A stretch of 64,000 nt of DNA. Source: Bradyrhizobium campsiandrae. Lineage in GTDB: Bacteria; Pseudomonadota; Alphaproteobacteria; Rhizobiales; Xanthobacteraceae. A program made the position numbers and the translations under genes. The notes under the pieces are model-generated. The model had not been told where the DNA came from. It did not search any database and saw only the letters and a list, made by a program, of their open reading frames with translations. The stretch covers positions 1 to 64,000 of the forward strand of contig NZ_JAANIH010000004.1 of NCBI RefSeq assembly GCF_014529705.1, in the 5' to 3' direction. Positions within the stretch are counted from its first letter, which is position 1. Each line of letters starts with the position of its first letter. Positions 34,967-47,640 of the stretch are shown piece by piece.

Positions 34967-34982
34967 TGTCGCATTTGCGACG
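34967..34982. promoter_or_regulatory. Imperfect NifA-type site upstream of fixA
   Basis: TGTCGCATTTGCGACG is identical to the nifV site at 32529 except for its last base (G for A). It lies 107 bases before the fixA sigma54 promoter. Confidence 0.5.
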
Positions 34983-35088
34983 CGTGTTGCAGCGACGTTG
35001 TCGGCTCAACTGCCCGAGGCGGATGCAAGCGATACCGTCGCTCTTCTAAGTCGCTGCATCAACATCCGTTTTTTATCGCCCGCGCAGT

Positions 35089-35103
35089 TGGTACGACACT
35101 TGC
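35089..35103 (+). promoter_or_regulatory. sigma54 promoter for fixABCX
   Basis: TGGTACGACACTTGC followed by T matches the consensus at all but one base, about 50 bases before the fixA ATG. Confidence 0.88.
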
Positions 35104-35151
35104 TGTTCTTGCTCTGAACCGAGTTTCTGAAGACGAGTCCTGGAGAAGCAC

Positions 35152-35994
35152 ATGCACATCGTTGTCTGCATCAAGCAGGTTCCGGACTCCGCGCAGATCC
35201 GCGTGCATCCGGTGACCAACACCATCATGCGTCAGGGCGTGCCCACCATCATCAACCCCTACGACCTGTTCGCACTGGAAGCCGCGCTCGAGCTGCGCGA
35301 CCAGTTCGGCGGTGAGGTCACGGTGCTGACCATGGGGCCGCCCTCGGCCGAAGATTCCTTGCGCAAGGCGCTGACCTTTGGCGCCGATCGGGCCGTACTT
35401 TTGACCGACCGCTTCTTCGCCGGCGCCGATACGTTGGCCACGACCTATGCGCTGGCGACGGCGATCCGCAAGATCTCGACCGAGTTCGGTGCGCCCGATC
35501 TCGTCTTCACGGGCAAGCAGACGATCGACGGCGATACCGCGCAGGTCGGTCCCGGCATCGCCAAGCGCCTCGGCCTGTTGCAACTCACCTATGTCGCCAA
35601 GATCAGCGCGCTCGATCTGACAGCCCGGACCATCGACGCCGAGCGGCGCTCCGAGGGCGGCGTGCAACTCCTGCGCACCAGGCTGCCGTGCCTCGTTACC
35701 ATGCTGGAGGCGACCAACCAGATCCGGCGCGGCGCCATGGCCGACGCCCTGCGTGCTGCGCGCGCGCCGATCGTCAAATGGAGCGCGCAGGATGCCGGCG
35801 TCGAGGACATCTCGAAATGCGGCCTGCGCGGCTCGCCGACCATCGTCAAGCGGGTGTTTGCGCCTGCGGCCCGCAGCGAAAAGGCGGTGCTGATCGAGGG
35901 GGGCGAACAGCCGGCCGAGGCGCTGATCGATGCCATCTTCAAGCGCCAGCCGGCGCTCGACGCCGAGCTCGCGGCGCTGGCGCGCGGCTTTTGA
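35152..35994 (+). CDS. fixA: FixA, electron-transfer flavoprotein beta-type subunit
   Basis: FixA with FixB, FixC and FixX forms a bifurcating complex that uses NADH to reduce ferredoxin or flavodoxin for nitrogenase. The 280-residue product [20 protein letters not shown] is an ETF-beta homologue with the [19 protein letters not shown] nucleotide-binding region. Length is normal. fixB follows 20 bases later. Confidence 0.96.
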   Translation: MHIVVCIKQVPDSAQIRVHPVTNTIMRQGVPTIINPYDLFALEAALELRDQFGGEVTVLTMGPPSAEDSLRKALTFGADRAVLLTDRFFAGADTLATTYALATAIRKISTEFGAPDLVFTGKQTIDGDTAQVGPGIAKRLGLLQLTYVAKISALDLTARTIDAERRSEGGVQLLRTRLPCLVTMLEATNQIRRGAMADALRAARAPIVKWSAQDAGVEDISKCGLRGSPTIVKRVFAPAARSEKAVLIEGGEQPAEALIDAIFKRQPALDAELAALARGF

Positions 35995-36014
35995 GTCGAG
36001 AGGAAGCAAGCACC

Positions 36015-37121
36015 ATGGGCACCGCACCGAAAACCGCAGCTCCTGCCGCCGGCCGCGCCGCGACCAAGAAGGAACTGCCCGAGCATTTCAAGGCCTACAA
36101 ACACGTCTGGGTCTTCATCGAACAGGAGCGTGGCCAAGTCCATCCCGTCTCCTGGGAGCTGATGGGCGCCGGCCGCAAGCTTGCCGACAAGCTCAAGGTC
36201 GATCTCGCCGCGGTCGTGATCGGACCCGAAGGCGAGGCGACGCAGAGCGCGGCCGCGGAGTCGTTCTGCTACGGCGCCGACCTCGTCTACATGGTCGCCG
36301 ACGATCTGCTGGCCGACTATCGCAATGAATCCTACACCAAGGCGCTGACCGACGTCGTCAACACCTACAAGCCGGAGATCCTCCTGCTGGGCGCCACCAC
36401 GCTAGGCCGCGACCTCGCGGGTTCGGTGGCGACGACTCTGCTCACCGGCCTGACGGCCGATTGCACCGAGCTTGATGTCGATACCGACGGCTCGCTCGCC
36501 GCGACACGCCCGACCTTTGGCGGCTCGCTGCTCTGCACGATCTACACGCTGAACTACCGTCCGCAGATGGCGACCGTGCGCCCGCGCGTGATGCCGATGC
36601 CGGAACGCGTCGTGCGTCCGGTCGGCCGCGTCGTCAGCCATCCACTCGGCCTCGTCGAAGACGACATCGTGACGAAAGTGCTGTCGTTCCTGCCCGATCG
36701 CGATTCCGCAAAATCAAATCTCGCTTATGCCGACGTCGTCGTCGCCGGTGGGCTGGGGCTTGGTTCACCGGAAAACTTCCAGCTGGTGCGCCAGCTCGCC
36801 ACCGTCCTCGGCGCCGAATATGGCTGCTCGCGGCCCTTGGTGCAGAAGGGCTGGGTCACCTCCGACCGCCAGATCGGCCAGACCGGCAAGACCATCCGCC
36901 CGAAGCTCTACATCGCCGCGGGCATTTCCGGCGCGATCCAGCATCGCGTCGGGGTTGAGGGGGCCGATCTGATCGTCGCCATCAACACCGACAGGAATGC
37001 GCCGATCTTCGACTTCGCTCACATGGGGATCGTCACGGATGCCATCCGGCTGCTTCCCGCCTTGACGGCGGCGTTCCGCGCCCGGTTGTCACCGCATTCG
37101 CGCGACCGGATCGCGAGCTAG
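36015..37121 (+). CDS. fixB: FixB, electron-transfer flavoprotein alpha-type subunit
   Basis: The 368-residue ETF-alpha homologue pairs with FixA and binds FAD. The C-terminal FAD domain is clear ([40 protein letters not shown]). A ~30-residue Ala/Lys-rich leader precedes the conserved part, beginning at ATG 36015 after GAGAGGAAGC. An upstream extension overlapping fixA was rejected. Confidence 0.96.
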   Translation: MGTAPKTAAPAAGRAATKKELPEHFKAYKHVWVFIEQERGQVHPVSWELMGAGRKLADKLKVDLAAVVIGPEGEATQSAAAESFCYGADLVYMVADDLLADYRNESYTKALTDVVNTYKPEILLLGATTLGRDLAGSVATTLLTGLTADCTELDVDTDGSLAATRPTFGGSLLCTIYTLNYRPQMATVRPRVMPMPERVVRPVGRVVSHPLGLVEDDIVTKVLSFLPDRDSAKSNLAYADVVVAGGLGLGSPENFQLVRQLATVLGAEYGCSRPLVQKGWVTSDRQIGQTGKTIRPKLYIAAGISGAIQHRVGVEGADLIVAINTDRNAPIFDFAHMGIVTDAIRLLPALTAAFRARLSPHSRDRIAS

Positions 37122-37136
37122 AAAGGGAGAGACGCC

Positions 37137-38444
37137 ATGATCGAGGAGAGATTCGATGCCATCGTCGTCGGCGCCGGCATGGCCGGCAACGCGGCGGCGC
37201 TCACGCTGGCCCAGCGCGGGCTGAAGGTGCTGCAGCTCGAGCGCGGCGAATATTCCGGCTCGAAGAACGTGCAGGGCGCGATCCTCTATGCCGACATGCT
37301 GGAGAAGCTGATCCCCGACTTCCGCGAGGATGCGCCGCTGGAGCGGCATCTGGTCGAGCAGCGATTCTGGATGATGGACGATCGCTCGCACACCGGCCTG
37401 CATTATCGTTCCGACGACTTCAACGAGGAGAAGCCGAACCGCTACACCATCATCCGCGCCCAGTTCGACAAATGGTTCTCGCAGAAGGTACGCGAGGCCG
37501 GCGCCACCGTGCTGTGCGAGACGACGGTGACCGAGCTGGCGCAGGATGCCTATGGCAAGGTGATCGGCGTGCGGACCGACCGCGCTGACGGCGAGATCCA
37601 CGCCGACGTCGTGGTGCTGGCGGAAGGCGTCAACGGCCTGCTCGGCACCCGCGCGCATCTGCGCGAGCGGCCCAAGCCAGACAAGGTCGCGCTCGCTGTG
37701 AAGGAGATGCATTTCCTGCCGCGCGAAACCATCGAGGCCCGCTTCAACCTCAAAGGCGACGAAGGCGTGGTGATCGAGGCCGCCGGCACCATTTCACGCG
37801 GCATGACCGGCATGGGTTTCATCTACGCCAACAAGGAGTGCATCTCGCTCGGTATCGGCTGCCTGGTCGCGGACTTCCAGCGCACCGGCGAGACCCCCTA
37901 TGGCCTGCTCGACCGCTTCAAGCGGCACCCATCGGTCGCCCCGCTGATTGATGGCTCCGAGGTGAAGGAATATGCCGCGCATCTCATTCCCGAGGGCGGC
38001 TTCAAGGCTATTCCGCAGCTCTATGGCGAGGGCTGGGTGGTGGTCGGCGACGCCGCCCAGCTCAACAACGCCATCCATCGCGAGGGCTCGAACCTTGCGA
38101 TGACGTCGGGCCGCATCGCGGCGGAAGCAATCTTCCAGGTCAAGTCGCGCAAGGATCCGATGACGGCGGAGAACTTGTCGCTCTACAAGTCCATGCTGGA
38201 CCAGTCCTTCGTCATCAAGGATCTCAAGAAGTACAAGGACATGCCTGCGCTGATGCACACCCAGTCGCAGAGCTTCTTCCTGACCTATCCCGAACTCGTC
38301 TCCAGGGCGATGCAGAACTTCCTGCGTGTCGACGGCACCCCGAAGGTGGAGAAGGAGAAGACGACGTTCAAATCGTTCGTCAAGGCGCGGTCGTGGAGCG
38401 GGCTGTTCGGCGATGCCTTCCGGCTCGCGCGCGCCTGGCGGTGA
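37137..38444 (+). CDS. fixC: FixC, ETF-quinone oxidoreductase-like flavoprotein
   Basis: The 435-residue FAD protein starts [20 protein letters not shown], with the GxGxxG Rossmann motif, and has the [20 protein letters not shown] segment typical of FixC. It hands electrons to quinone through FixX while FixAB reduces ferredoxin. Good spacing to fixB (15 bases) and fixX (37 bases). Confidence 0.97.
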   Translation: MIEERFDAIVVGAGMAGNAAALTLAQRGLKVLQLERGEYSGSKNVQGAILYADMLEKLIPDFREDAPLERHLVEQRFWMMDDRSHTGLHYRSDDFNEEKPNRYTIIRAQFDKWFSQKVREAGATVLCETTVTELAQDAYGKVIGVRTDRADGEIHADVVVLAEGVNGLLGTRAHLRERPKPDKVALAVKEMHFLPRETIEARFNLKGDEGVVIEAAGTISRGMTGMGFIYANKECISLGIGCLVADFQRTGETPYGLLDRFKRHPSVAPLIDGSEVKEYAAHLIPEGGFKAIPQLYGEGWVVVGDAAQLNNAIHREGSNLAMTSGRIAAEAIFQVKSRKDPMTAENLSLYKSMLDQSFVIKDLKKYKDMPALMHTQSQSFFLTYPELVSRAMQNFLRVDGTPKVEKEKTTFKSFVKARSWSGLFGDAFRLARAWR

Positions 38445-38481
38445 GACGAGAACACAGACCATCAACGACGGAGACAAAACC

Positions 38482-38778
38482 ATGTCGATCGAGCCATCCG
38501 TGCGTGTCGAGGACAAGCTGTTCTACAATCGTTATCTGGTCGATGCCGGGCGCGCCCACATCAAGGTGCGGCCGCACACCAAGCCGTCGCCGGAGCTCCT
38601 CAGCATGCTGAAGGCGTGCCCGGCGCGTTGCTACGAGCTCAACGACAAGGGGCAGGTCGAGATCACCGTCGACGGCTGCATCGAGTGCGGCACCTGTCGC
38701 GTGATCTGCGAGGGGAGCGGCGACATCGAGTGGAGCTATCCGCGCGGTGGCTACGGCGTGCTGTTCAAGTTCGGTTGA
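38482..38778 (+). CDS. fixX: FixX, ferredoxin-like subunit of the Fix complex
   Basis: The 98-residue protein has the FixX cysteine pattern: CPARCYEL and [13 protein letters not shown]. It transfers electrons from FixC to quinone. The FDX-type C-terminus ends [15 protein letters not shown] molbindin gene follows six bases after the stop. Confidence 0.95.
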   Translation: MSIEPSVRVEDKLFYNRYLVDAGRAHIKVRPHTKPSPELLSMLKACPARCYELNDKGQVEITVDGCIECGTCRVICEGSGDIEWSYPRGGYGVLFKFG

Positions 38779-38784
38779 CCCGCC

Positions 38785-38991
38785 ATGAAACTCAGCGCTC
38801 GCAACATTCTGCCGGGGCGGATCGTCGCCGTCACCAAGGGAACGACGACGGCCCATGTGAAGATCGAGCTCGCGCCTGGCCTCGTCGTGTTTTCCGCGAT
38901 CACCAACGAGGCCGTGGACGACCTCGCCCTGAAGGTGGGTGACGCCGTCTCGGCCGTGATCAAGTCATCCGACGTGATGATCGGCAAGTAG
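38785..38991 (+). CDS. Molbindin (single Mop/TOBE domain)
   Basis: The 68-residue protein [20 protein letters not shown] is a single Mop domain, which oligomerises to bind molybdate in the cytoplasm. It ends the fixABCX operon, and its last 27 bases overlap the 3' end of the facing modC gene. The neighbouring ModC lacks its own Mop domain, so this protein may supply molybdate storage or sensing. Confidence 0.92.
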   Translation: MKLSARNILPGRIVAVTKGTTTAHVKIELAPGLVVFSAITNEAVDDLALKVGDAVSAVIKSSDVMIGK

Positions 38992-40335
38992 CGCCGTAGC
39001 TGCACCGGCGTGCCCGCGCGCCGCGCGTGCCCGCTTCATGCGCGACGACAGGTCGTGCCACCAGCCTTCGATCGCGCTCCGCTCACACAGCAGGCTGGTG
39101 CCGATCCCGCCGGTAAAATCGTTCCAGGCGTCCAGGCATTTCTCCGGTACTGCCGTCAGCACGGGAATACCGGCGGCGATCGCGTCGGCCAATTCGTCGC
39201 GCAGGCCTTCGCCGGCGGCCTCTTGCTTGGAGAACTTGTTGATCACGACGAGATCAACATCCGCTGCGATCGCGCGGGTGACGGCAACCGCCGCTTCGGC
39301 GAGGCCCGCGGCGTCGAGCTTGCAGGCCATCGCGCCCGAGCCGAGCGGCTGGCAGATCGAGATCTCGCGGCCGCTCATGAGATCGATCGCCTGCATGCCG
39401 ACCTGGCAGCCGGTGCCGTCCTTGACGTTGCGCTGGACGATTCCGCCGATCCGCTCGCCCGATCGCACCAGAGCTTCGGCGAAGCTGGCGAGCAAGCTGT
39501 CGACGTCATCCTGCGCGCGGTAGAGGATCGCGGCGAGGCGGTTCGGGTCGATGTCGTGGAAGTCGGTCGGCATGGCGGTCATCCTCGTCGGTTTTCCTAC
39601 GCTCTTTCGTCGATCCGGGCAATCTCCGTGCCGACCACGATCCGCGGCCGGCCGCAGCCCCGAACGGAGGCTCGTCAGCGGTCCGGAGTCGACAACGCGG
39701 CCTCGTTCCATCAGCACCAGATAATCGGCAAAGCGCTCGATCTCCGTCATGTCATGGCTGATATAGAAGACGGGCAGCGACAGGCGATCGTGCAGCCGCT
39801 CGAGGAATGGTAAAATCTCGTTCCTGGTGGTGCGGTCGAGCGCGGCGAGCGGCTCGTCCATGAGAAGAAGTTTCGGTTGCGACAGCAGCGCGCGGCCAAT
39901 CGCAACACGCTGCCGCTCGCCGCCGGAGAGGCGGTGCGGCGAGCGGTCGAGCAGGGCAGTGAGGCCGAGCAGCTCCACGACCTCGTCGAACACGATCTGC
40001 GCGCCGGCGGCCTTCGGCGCACCGAACAGCAGATTTCGACGCACCGACAGATGCGGAAACAGGCTGGCTTCCTGAAACACGTAGCCGATCGGCCTCCGGT
40101 GCACGGGTCGGAAGCAATGATGGTCCTGCCAGATTTCACCGTCCACCGCGCAAAAACCGTCGGACATATGTTGCAGGCCGGAAATGCAGCGCGCGACCGT
40201 GGTCTTGCCGCAGCCGGAAGGGCCGAAGATCGCGGTGAAGCCGGTGGCGGGCAGGCTGACCTCGGCATCCAGCAGGAAATTGCCGAGCTTGCCGCGGAAG
40301 CCGGCGTTGATGCGGCCGGGCTCTGCGCTTCTCAT
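38965..40335 (-). CDS. modC: ModC ATPase domain joined to a DUF2478 domain
   Basis: One open frame of 456 residues. Residues 1-220 are the molybdate importer ATPase ModC: Walker [10 protein letters not shown] (38-46), signature LSGGERQR (136-143), Walker B LLLMDEP and YISHD. The usual Mop/TOBE domain is missing. After an Arg-rich stretch (221-251) a second domain starts at M252/M255 ([20 protein letters not shown]) and matches DUF2478, a degenerate P-loop protein often beside mod genes. It may be a true fusion, or two genes merged by a frameshift: in another frame the linker reads [16 protein letters not shown] and stops at 39597. Confidence 0.85.
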   Translation of the reverse strand: MRSAEPGRINAGFRGKLGNFLLDAEVSLPATGFTAIFGPSGCGKTTVARCISGLQHMSDGFCAVDGEIWQDHHCFRPVHRRPIGYVFQEASLFPHLSVRRNLLFGAPKAAGAQIVFDEVVELLGLTALLDRSPHRLSGGERQRVAIGRALLSQPKLLLMDEPLAALDRTTRNEILPFLERLHDRLSLPVFYISHDMTEIERFADYLVLMERGRVVDSGPLTSLRSGLRPAADRGRHGDCPDRRKSVGKPTRMTAMPTDFHDIDPNRLAAILYRAQDDVDSLLASFAEALVRSGERIGGIVQRNVKDGTGCQVGMQAIDLMSGREISICQPLGSGAMACKLDAAGLAEAAVAVTRAIAADVDLVVINKFSKQEAAGEGLRDELADAIAAGIPVLTAVPEKCLDAWNDFTGGIGTSLLCERSAIEGWWHDLSSRMKRARAARGHAGAATALLADHHVG

Positions 40336-41018
40336 GCTGCAGCCCTCGCGGCGCGCTTGTCGACCAGCGTCATGGTCAGGATCACGGCAAAGGCGAAGAT
40401 CACCATAAGGCCGGCGAGTATGCTCGCCTCGCGCCAGCGCGAAGTCTCGACATAGTCGAAGAGCGCGACAGACAGGACCTTGGTGCGGCCGGGAATGTTA
40501 CCGCCGATCATCAGCACCAGGCCGAACTCGCCGACGGTGTGCGCGAAGCCGAGCACGGCCCCGGTCAGGAAGCCGGGCCGGGCCAGCGGCACGGCGACGG
40601 TCCAGAACGTGCGCAAGGGCGAGGCGCGCAAGGTGGCGGCGACCTCGAGCGGTCGCTCGCCCATGGCCGTGAAGGCATTCCGGATCGGCTGCACGACGAA
40701 GGGCATGGAATACACCACCGAGCCGATGACCAGGCCTTCGAAGGTGAAGGCGAGCGTGCGCCCGCCCCACAGGTGTGCGATCCATCCGCCGGGCCCGTCG
40801 GGGCCAAGCAGCACCAGCAGATAGAAGCCGAGCACGGTTGGCGGCAGCACCAGCGGCAATGCGACCACGCTCGCGACGATCTCGGTCCACCAGGCTTGCG
40901 CGCGTGCCAGCGACCAGGCGAGCGGTGTGGCCAGCACCAGCAGGATCGCGGTCGAAATGGTGGCGAGCTCGATCGTGAGCAGCACCGACTGGCGGATTTC
41001 CGTCGACCAGATCTCCAT
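40332..41018 (-). CDS. modB: ModB, molybdate ABC transporter permease
   Basis: ModB forms the membrane channel of the molybdate importer. The 228-residue protein has about five membrane helices and the ATPase-docking EAA-type segment ([20 protein letters not shown]). The start at 41018 lies six bases after modA; the stop overlaps the modC start. Confidence 0.95.
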   Translation of the reverse strand: MEIWSTEIRQSVLLTIELATISTAILLVLATPLAWSLARAQAWWTEIVASVVALPLVLPPTVLGFYLLVLLGPDGPGGWIAHLWGGRTLAFTFEGLVIGSVVYSMPFVVQPIRNAFTAMGERPLEVAATLRASPLRTFWTVAVPLARPGFLTGAVLGFAHTVGEFGLVLMIGGNIPGRTKVLSVALFDYVETSRWREASILAGLMVIFAFAVILTMTLVDKRAARAAA

Positions 41019-41023
41019 GCACG

Positions 41024-41776
41024 TCAGCTCTGTTCGTCCAGCACGTAGCCGTACTTCTCGATGATTGCGCGCGCCTCGGGTCCCCTCAGGAAAGTCATGA
41101 ACGCGCGGGCGGCCTCGTTGCTGGCGCCGGTCGTCAGCAGGACCGCATCCTGCCGGATCGGATTATAGAGCGCCTGGGGCACCACCCAGCGCGAGCCGGC
41201 CTCGCTGCCGGTCAATTGCGACAGCGCGACGAAACCGATTTCGGCATTGCCGGTCTCGACGAACTGATAGGCTTGGGTGATGGTCGCGCCCTCCACCAGC
41301 TTCGGTTTCAGCGTGTCATAGAGATTCAGCGACTTCATGGTTTCCACGGCGGCAAGGCCGTAAGGCGCCGCGGCCGGATTGCAGATCGAGAGTTTTGCGA
41401 AGGACGCAGCCTTCAACGTCTCTTCGCCGGTCACGATTCCCGGCGACCTGCTCCACAATACGAGCTTGCCGATCGCATAGGTGAAGCGGCTGTCCGCGAC
41501 CGCAAGGCCGTCCTCGACGAGCTTCTTCGGCCGCGAGTCGTCGGCGGACAGGAAAACCTGGAACGGCGCGCCCTGCGCGATCTGCGTGTAGAACTGGCCG
41601 CTCGCGCCGAAGCTCAGCACCGCCTCGTGTCCTGTCTTCTGCTTGAAGCTGGTGGCGATCTCCTTCGCGGCATCGGTGAAGTTGGCGGCGACGGCAACAT
41701 TGGTCTGCCCGGCTTGTGCGGCGGTGGTTGTGAGCAGCAAGCCTGTGGCGAGGGCGATCGTGCGAAACAGCTTCAT
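41024..41776 (-). CDS. modA: ModA, periplasmic molybdate-binding protein
   Basis: ModA captures molybdate in the periplasm for ModBC. The 250-residue product has a signal peptide ([20 protein letters not shown], cleavage near AQA-G) and the ligand-binding motifs [12 protein letters not shown] and [20 protein letters not shown]. The start at 41776 follows CGCTGGAGTTC on this strand; a 22-residue upstream extension would disrupt the signal peptide. First gene of modABC. Confidence 0.95.
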   Translation of the reverse strand: MKLFRTIALATGLLLTTTAAQAGQTNVAVAANFTDAAKEIATSFKQKTGHEAVLSFGASGQFYTQIAQGAPFQVFLSADDSRPKKLVEDGLAVADSRFTYAIGKLVLWSRSPGIVTGEETLKAASFAKLSICNPAAAPYGLAAVETMKSLNLYDTLKPKLVEGATITQAYQFVETGNAEIGFVALSQLTGSEAGSRWVVPQALYNPIRQDAVLLTTGASNEAARAFMTFLRGPEARAIIEKYGYVLDEQS

Positions 41777-41849
41777 GATGAACTCCAGCGGACGGTAACC
41801 GCCTCCGCGCCAGCCTGATTGCTGCGAGGCGGCGGCCATCACGGGCTCA

Positions 41850-41864
41850 GCAATCGGCGTGCCG
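41850..41864 (-). promoter_or_regulatory. sigma54 promoter for modABC
   Basis: The reverse strand reads CGGCACGCCGATTGC followed by T, one base from consensus. The NifA-type site at 41956 lies about 92 bases upstream on this strand. This suggests that the molybdate importer is induced with nitrogenase. Confidence 0.75.
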
Positions 41865-41882
41865 GATGCGACAACCGGGGTC

Positions 41883-41897
41883 TGGTGCGAGCCTTGC
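41883..41897 (+). promoter_or_regulatory. sigma54 candidate for modD
   Basis: TGGTGCGAGCCTTGC followed by A keeps GG-N10-GC and a perfect -12, about 115 bases before the modD ATG. Unusually, the only NifA-type site lies downstream, inside the predicted leader. Confidence 0.55.
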
Positions 41898-41955
41898 AGA
41901 AATCAGCGTCAAAAGCGGAACGTGCTGCCCCTTGCGGCGGCGGACCGACGATCCG

Positions 41956-41971
41956 TGTCGGGTTTGCGACA
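41956..41971. promoter_or_regulatory. NifA-type activator site between modA and modD
   Basis: TGTCGGGTTTGCGACA fits TGT-N10-ACA and differs from the nifD site at 4465 by one base. It is upstream of the modABC promoter but downstream of the modD promoter. Confidence 0.75.
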
Positions 41972-42012
41972 AACTCGTCGGCAAGCCGACACCTACGAGG
42001 GGAAGGTACGAT

Positions 42013-42960
42013 ATGGCAACCGTTGCATCGCGTGCCGAGCTCGAGCGCCTGCTGGAGGACGACGTGCCCTACGGCGATCTGACCACCGAGGCGCTCGGGA
42101 TCGGTCCGGCCAACGGCGTCATGCAATTTGCCGCGCGCGCGCCGATGGTTCTGGCGCTCGCCGAGGATGCCGCCGCGGTCATCGCGCTGGCCGGCTGCGA
42201 TGTCGAGCTGTTCGCAGCATCCGGTGCGACGTTGGAGCAGGGGGCGCCGATCCTCGAGGCCCGTGGTCCGGCCGCGAGCCTGCTGCGGAGCTGGAAGGTC
42301 GCGCAGACCCTGATCGAGATCTGGTCGGGTGTCGCCAGCGAGGCCCGCGCCATTGTCGACGCGGCGAGGGCGGTTACCCCGCAGATTCCGGTCGCCTGCA
42401 CGCGCAAGAACGTGCCGGGCACCAAGCCCTTTGCGGTCGCGGCGGTGAAGGCCGGCGGCGCCGTCATGCATCGGCTCGGCCTGTCCGAGACCGTGCTGGT
42501 GTTTCCCGAGCACCGCGCGTTTCTCGGCGAGCTGCCGCTGTTTCTGGCGGTCGAACGATTGCGCCGGGCCGCACCGGAGAAGAAGCTCGTGATCGAGGTG
42601 AAGACGGCCGCCGCCGCACTTGCCGCGGCGGTCGCCGGTTTCGACGTGATCCAGGCGGAGAAGTTTTCACCGGCCGAGGTCGCGGCGCTGGTCAAGCGCA
42701 TGTCATCGATGGCCTATGCGCGGGCGCGTCCGATCATTGCTGCCGCTGGAGGCGTCAATGCCGCGAATGCCGCAGCCTATGCAGAAGCCGGCGCCGACCT
42801 CCTGGTCACGTCGTCGCCCTATCTGGCTAGGCCGAAGGACGTGCAGGTGCGCATTGTCGCCGCGGATGAGACAGAGATGCTTGACATGCGTTCGCACCAT
42901 CCCGCCCATACCGTGAGCGGATCGATGGTCATCGGGAACGAAACTCAATTCTTGGCGTAG
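42013..42960 (+). CDS. modD: ModD, quinolinate phosphoribosyltransferase-like Mo protein
   Basis: The 315-residue protein is a NadC homologue of the ModD type, recognised by LLEDDVPYGDLTTEALGIGP near the start and VACTRKNVPGTKPFAVAAVK. ModD proteins lie in mod operons of diazotrophs; their role in molybdenum use is not established. The NadC fold and RKxxPGxK motif suggest phosphoribosyl transfer to an unknown substrate. ATG 42013 follows GGGGAAGGTACG. Confidence 0.9.
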   Translation: MATVASRAELERLLEDDVPYGDLTTEALGIGPANGVMQFAARAPMVLALAEDAAAVIALAGCDVELFAASGATLEQGAPILEARGPAASLLRSWKVAQTLIEIWSGVASEARAIVDAARAVTPQIPVACTRKNVPGTKPFAVAAVKAGGAVMHRLGLSETVLVFPEHRAFLGELPLFLAVERLRRAAPEKKLVIEVKTAAAALAAAVAGFDVIQAEKFSPAEVAALVKRMSSMAYARARPIIAAAGGVNAANAAAYAEAGADLLVTSSPYLARPKDVQVRIVAADETEMLDMRSHHPAHTVSGSMVIGNETQFLA

Positions 42961-42990
42961 CTGAAACAAGTGAGCGCCGACGCTGGCGGC

Positions 42991-44034
42991 CTACTTCTGC
43001 CGCGATTCACGCTTTTGCGCCGGCGCGATCACGACGGCTGCGCACGAATCGCGCACCACAAGCTCCGGCGCGAAAGCGAGCCTCCGGGGCTCCGTGTCGG
43101 CGGCTTCGATGCGTTCGAGCAGCATTCGTGCGCAGGTCGCGCCGATCTCCGTGAAGTTCCACCGCAACACGGAGATCGCCGGCTCAGCCAGGAGGGCGAG
43201 GTCCGAATCCGCCCCGCCGATGACAGATATATCCCGGGGAACGTGCAAATGCGTGGCGCGGATGGCCTTCAGCACGCCAGGCAGCATATCGATGCCCCCC
43301 GCGATGATCGCCGACGGCCTATTTGCGCGCTCGAGCGCAACGGCGGTCTCGCGGAATCCCGTGGCTGCATCGAACCCGGCGGTGCGAACGAGCGCCGGGT
43401 CGACATCGAGCCTCTGCGCGGCGAACGCCCGCTTGTAACCCTCGACGCGCGCGCGGGCCGGGTAGATGTTCAATGGGCCCGTCGACAGAAGGATGCGTCG
43501 ATGCCCGAGCGAGAGAAGGTAAGTCACGGCCTGATTTACCCCGCTCGCATGATCGACCTGCACGATGTCATGTGCGCCATCGACCTCGCGGTCGAACATC
43601 AGGACGGGAAAGTCGAGATCATTCCGTGCCTGGGCCAGATCCGTGTCGACCTCGGACGATGTCGTGGTGATCAGTCCCTCGATCCGGCGTTGCCGGAACC
43701 GCCGCAGCAGCTCGAGTTCGCGATCTTTCCGGTTATCCGACGAGCAGATCAGCAGGCCATAGCCCGCCTCCTCAAACAGATCCTGCGCCGCTCTCACGAA
43801 GCTCGCGAGGACCGGCGTCGTGATGTCGCGTACGATGATGCCGATTTCGCGGGAGCGGCCTTTGCGGACCTCTTGCGCTGCGCGGTTCGGCACAAAGCCG
43901 AGCGTTTTTATCGCCGCGAGCACTCGTGTCCGATAGGCCGCTTCCACATTCGGCGCACCGTTGATCACCCTGGAGGCGGTTCCAATTGATACGTTCGCCT
44001 GCTTGGCAACGTCGCGAATAGTGATCCGTTTCAC
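42991..44034 (-). CDS. LacI-family transcriptional regulator
   Basis: The 347-residue protein has the LacI DNA-binding head (MKRITIRDVAKQANVSIGTA, SRVINGAPNV) and a periplasmic-binding-like sensor (GIIVRDITTPVLASFVRAAQ; LSLGHRRILLSTG). Its sugar or other inducer cannot be read from the sequence. No obvious target gene is next to it; the sugar operon with an inverted-repeat operator at 52346 is 8 kb away. It marks the end of the nif/mod block. Confidence 0.93.
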   Translation of the reverse strand: MKRITIRDVAKQANVSIGTASRVINGAPNVEAAYRTRVLAAIKTLGFVPNRAAQEVRKGRSREIGIIVRDITTPVLASFVRAAQDLFEEAGYGLLICSSDNRKDRELELLRRFRQRRIEGLITTTSSEVDTDLAQARNDLDFPVLMFDREVDGAHDIVQVDHASGVNQAVTYLLSLGHRRILLSTGPLNIYPARARVEGYKRAFAAQRLDVDPALVRTAGFDAATGFRETAVALERANRPSAIIAGGIDMLPGVLKAIRATHLHVPRDISVIGGADSDLALLAEPAISVLRWNFTEIGATCARMLLERIEAADTEPRRLAFAPELVVRDSCAAVVIAPAQKRESRQK

Positions 44035-44380
44035 GCAAATATCTCTCGCTGGGCTGCCATTTCGGCTTGTTATACAAAGTAAAATCCTGCCTGCCCAGCT
44101 TTTGAGGCGGCCGGTTTGGCTCCATCATGAAACGTTTTGTTGTCCAGGCCGATCGCCGACGACTGCCTGCCGTCGCTTCGCTGCGCGTGGTTTTCAGAAA
44201 AATGCGCGATTGGGCTGCAGCGCTCGACGCTGCGGAATACGGCTTTTCCGTCGTTGCGGCACTCTAAGCTCGCTGCGCGGTCCCGCTGGCAAAATGTGCC
44301 TCGTCTCCGGCGATCTTTGGAACGAACCTGCGCGATCGGGAATGGTCCAGATCTCCTCTGGACGGCATTGGCACCGCGCG

Positions 44381-46939
<2,559 letters not shown>

Positions 46940-46967
46940 AGAACTGACGCCCCGGATAACGGAGCAA

Positions 46968-46992
46968 CGGCTCCAGCCCTGAGCTGGAGCCG
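46968..46992. terminator. Bidirectional terminator-like hairpin
   Basis: CGGCTCCAGC and GCTGGAGCCG pair perfectly over 10 bp around a five-base loop, between the convergent UvrA-like and DUF892 genes. Confidence 0.7.
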
Positions 46993-47009
46993 CGCAATTC
47001 CAGCCGCCC

Positions 47010-47525
47010 TCAAGCGGCGCTCGAGGCCTTCGCGTTCACGCCCTTGCGCAGCGCCACCGTATTGAGCTTGGTATTGGCGGCCTTTTCCTCGTTCAGATTG
47101 GTGGTCAGGAAGCGCACGATCTCGTCATGGCCGAGCTCTTCCGCCCAAGCGATCAGTGTGCCGTATCGGCACATTTCGTAGTGCTCGACGGCCTGCGCGT
47201 TGGCGACGATCGCCGCATCGAGAACCGCCTTGTCCTCGATCTCGCCGGCGGTTTCATCGGCTTCCTTGATGATGCCATCGATCGCCGGGCACTGGGTGCC
47301 GCTGGGTTGTTTGCCGAGCTTGGCAAAGACCTTGTCGAGCCGCTCGACCTGCTTGTTGGTCTCCTCCAGATGCATCTTCAGGCCTGAGACGAGGTCGCGG
47401 TTGGTGGCCTTGTCGATCATCTTGGGAAGGGCTTTGAGGATCTGTTGCTCGGCATAGTAGATGTCCTGGAGGCCGTGCATCATCAGGTCCTCCATCGATT
47501 TAATGTCCTTGGTGAAGATGCCCAT
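47010..47525 (-). CDS. DUF892 (YciF/YciE-type) ferritin-like protein
   Basis: The 171-residue helical protein starts MGIFTKDIKSMEDLMMHGLQ and has the DIYYAEQQILKALPKM and HEMCRYGTL-like HYEMCRYGTLIAWAEELGHD helices with conserved Glu/His. DUF892 proteins are ferritin-like and stress-induced. GGAGACACCG lies just before the ATG on this strand. Function here is unknown. Confidence 0.93.
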   Translation of the reverse strand: MGIFTKDIKSMEDLMMHGLQDIYYAEQQILKALPKMIDKATNRDLVSGLKMHLEETNKQVERLDKVFAKLGKQPSGTQCPAIDGIIKEADETAGEIEDKAVLDAAIVANAQAVEHYEMCRYGTLIAWAEELGHDEIVRFLTTNLNEEKAANTKLNTVALRKGVNAKASSAA

Positions 47526-47640
47526 ATTCGGTGTCTCCTTCTACAATGTTGCTTTGGAACGCCTCGTCCTCGCGCAGGTTCCTAGTACAGGATGCGCGGA
47601 TACCGGCCAGAATGTCGCGGGAGGCCGACGGTGGAGGACG

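Noticed and set aside
43961..44380. A 140-residue N-terminal extension of the UvrA-like protein
   Set aside because: The frame is open, but the sequence is not like any UvrA and overlaps the LacI gene; the family core begins right after ATG 44381.
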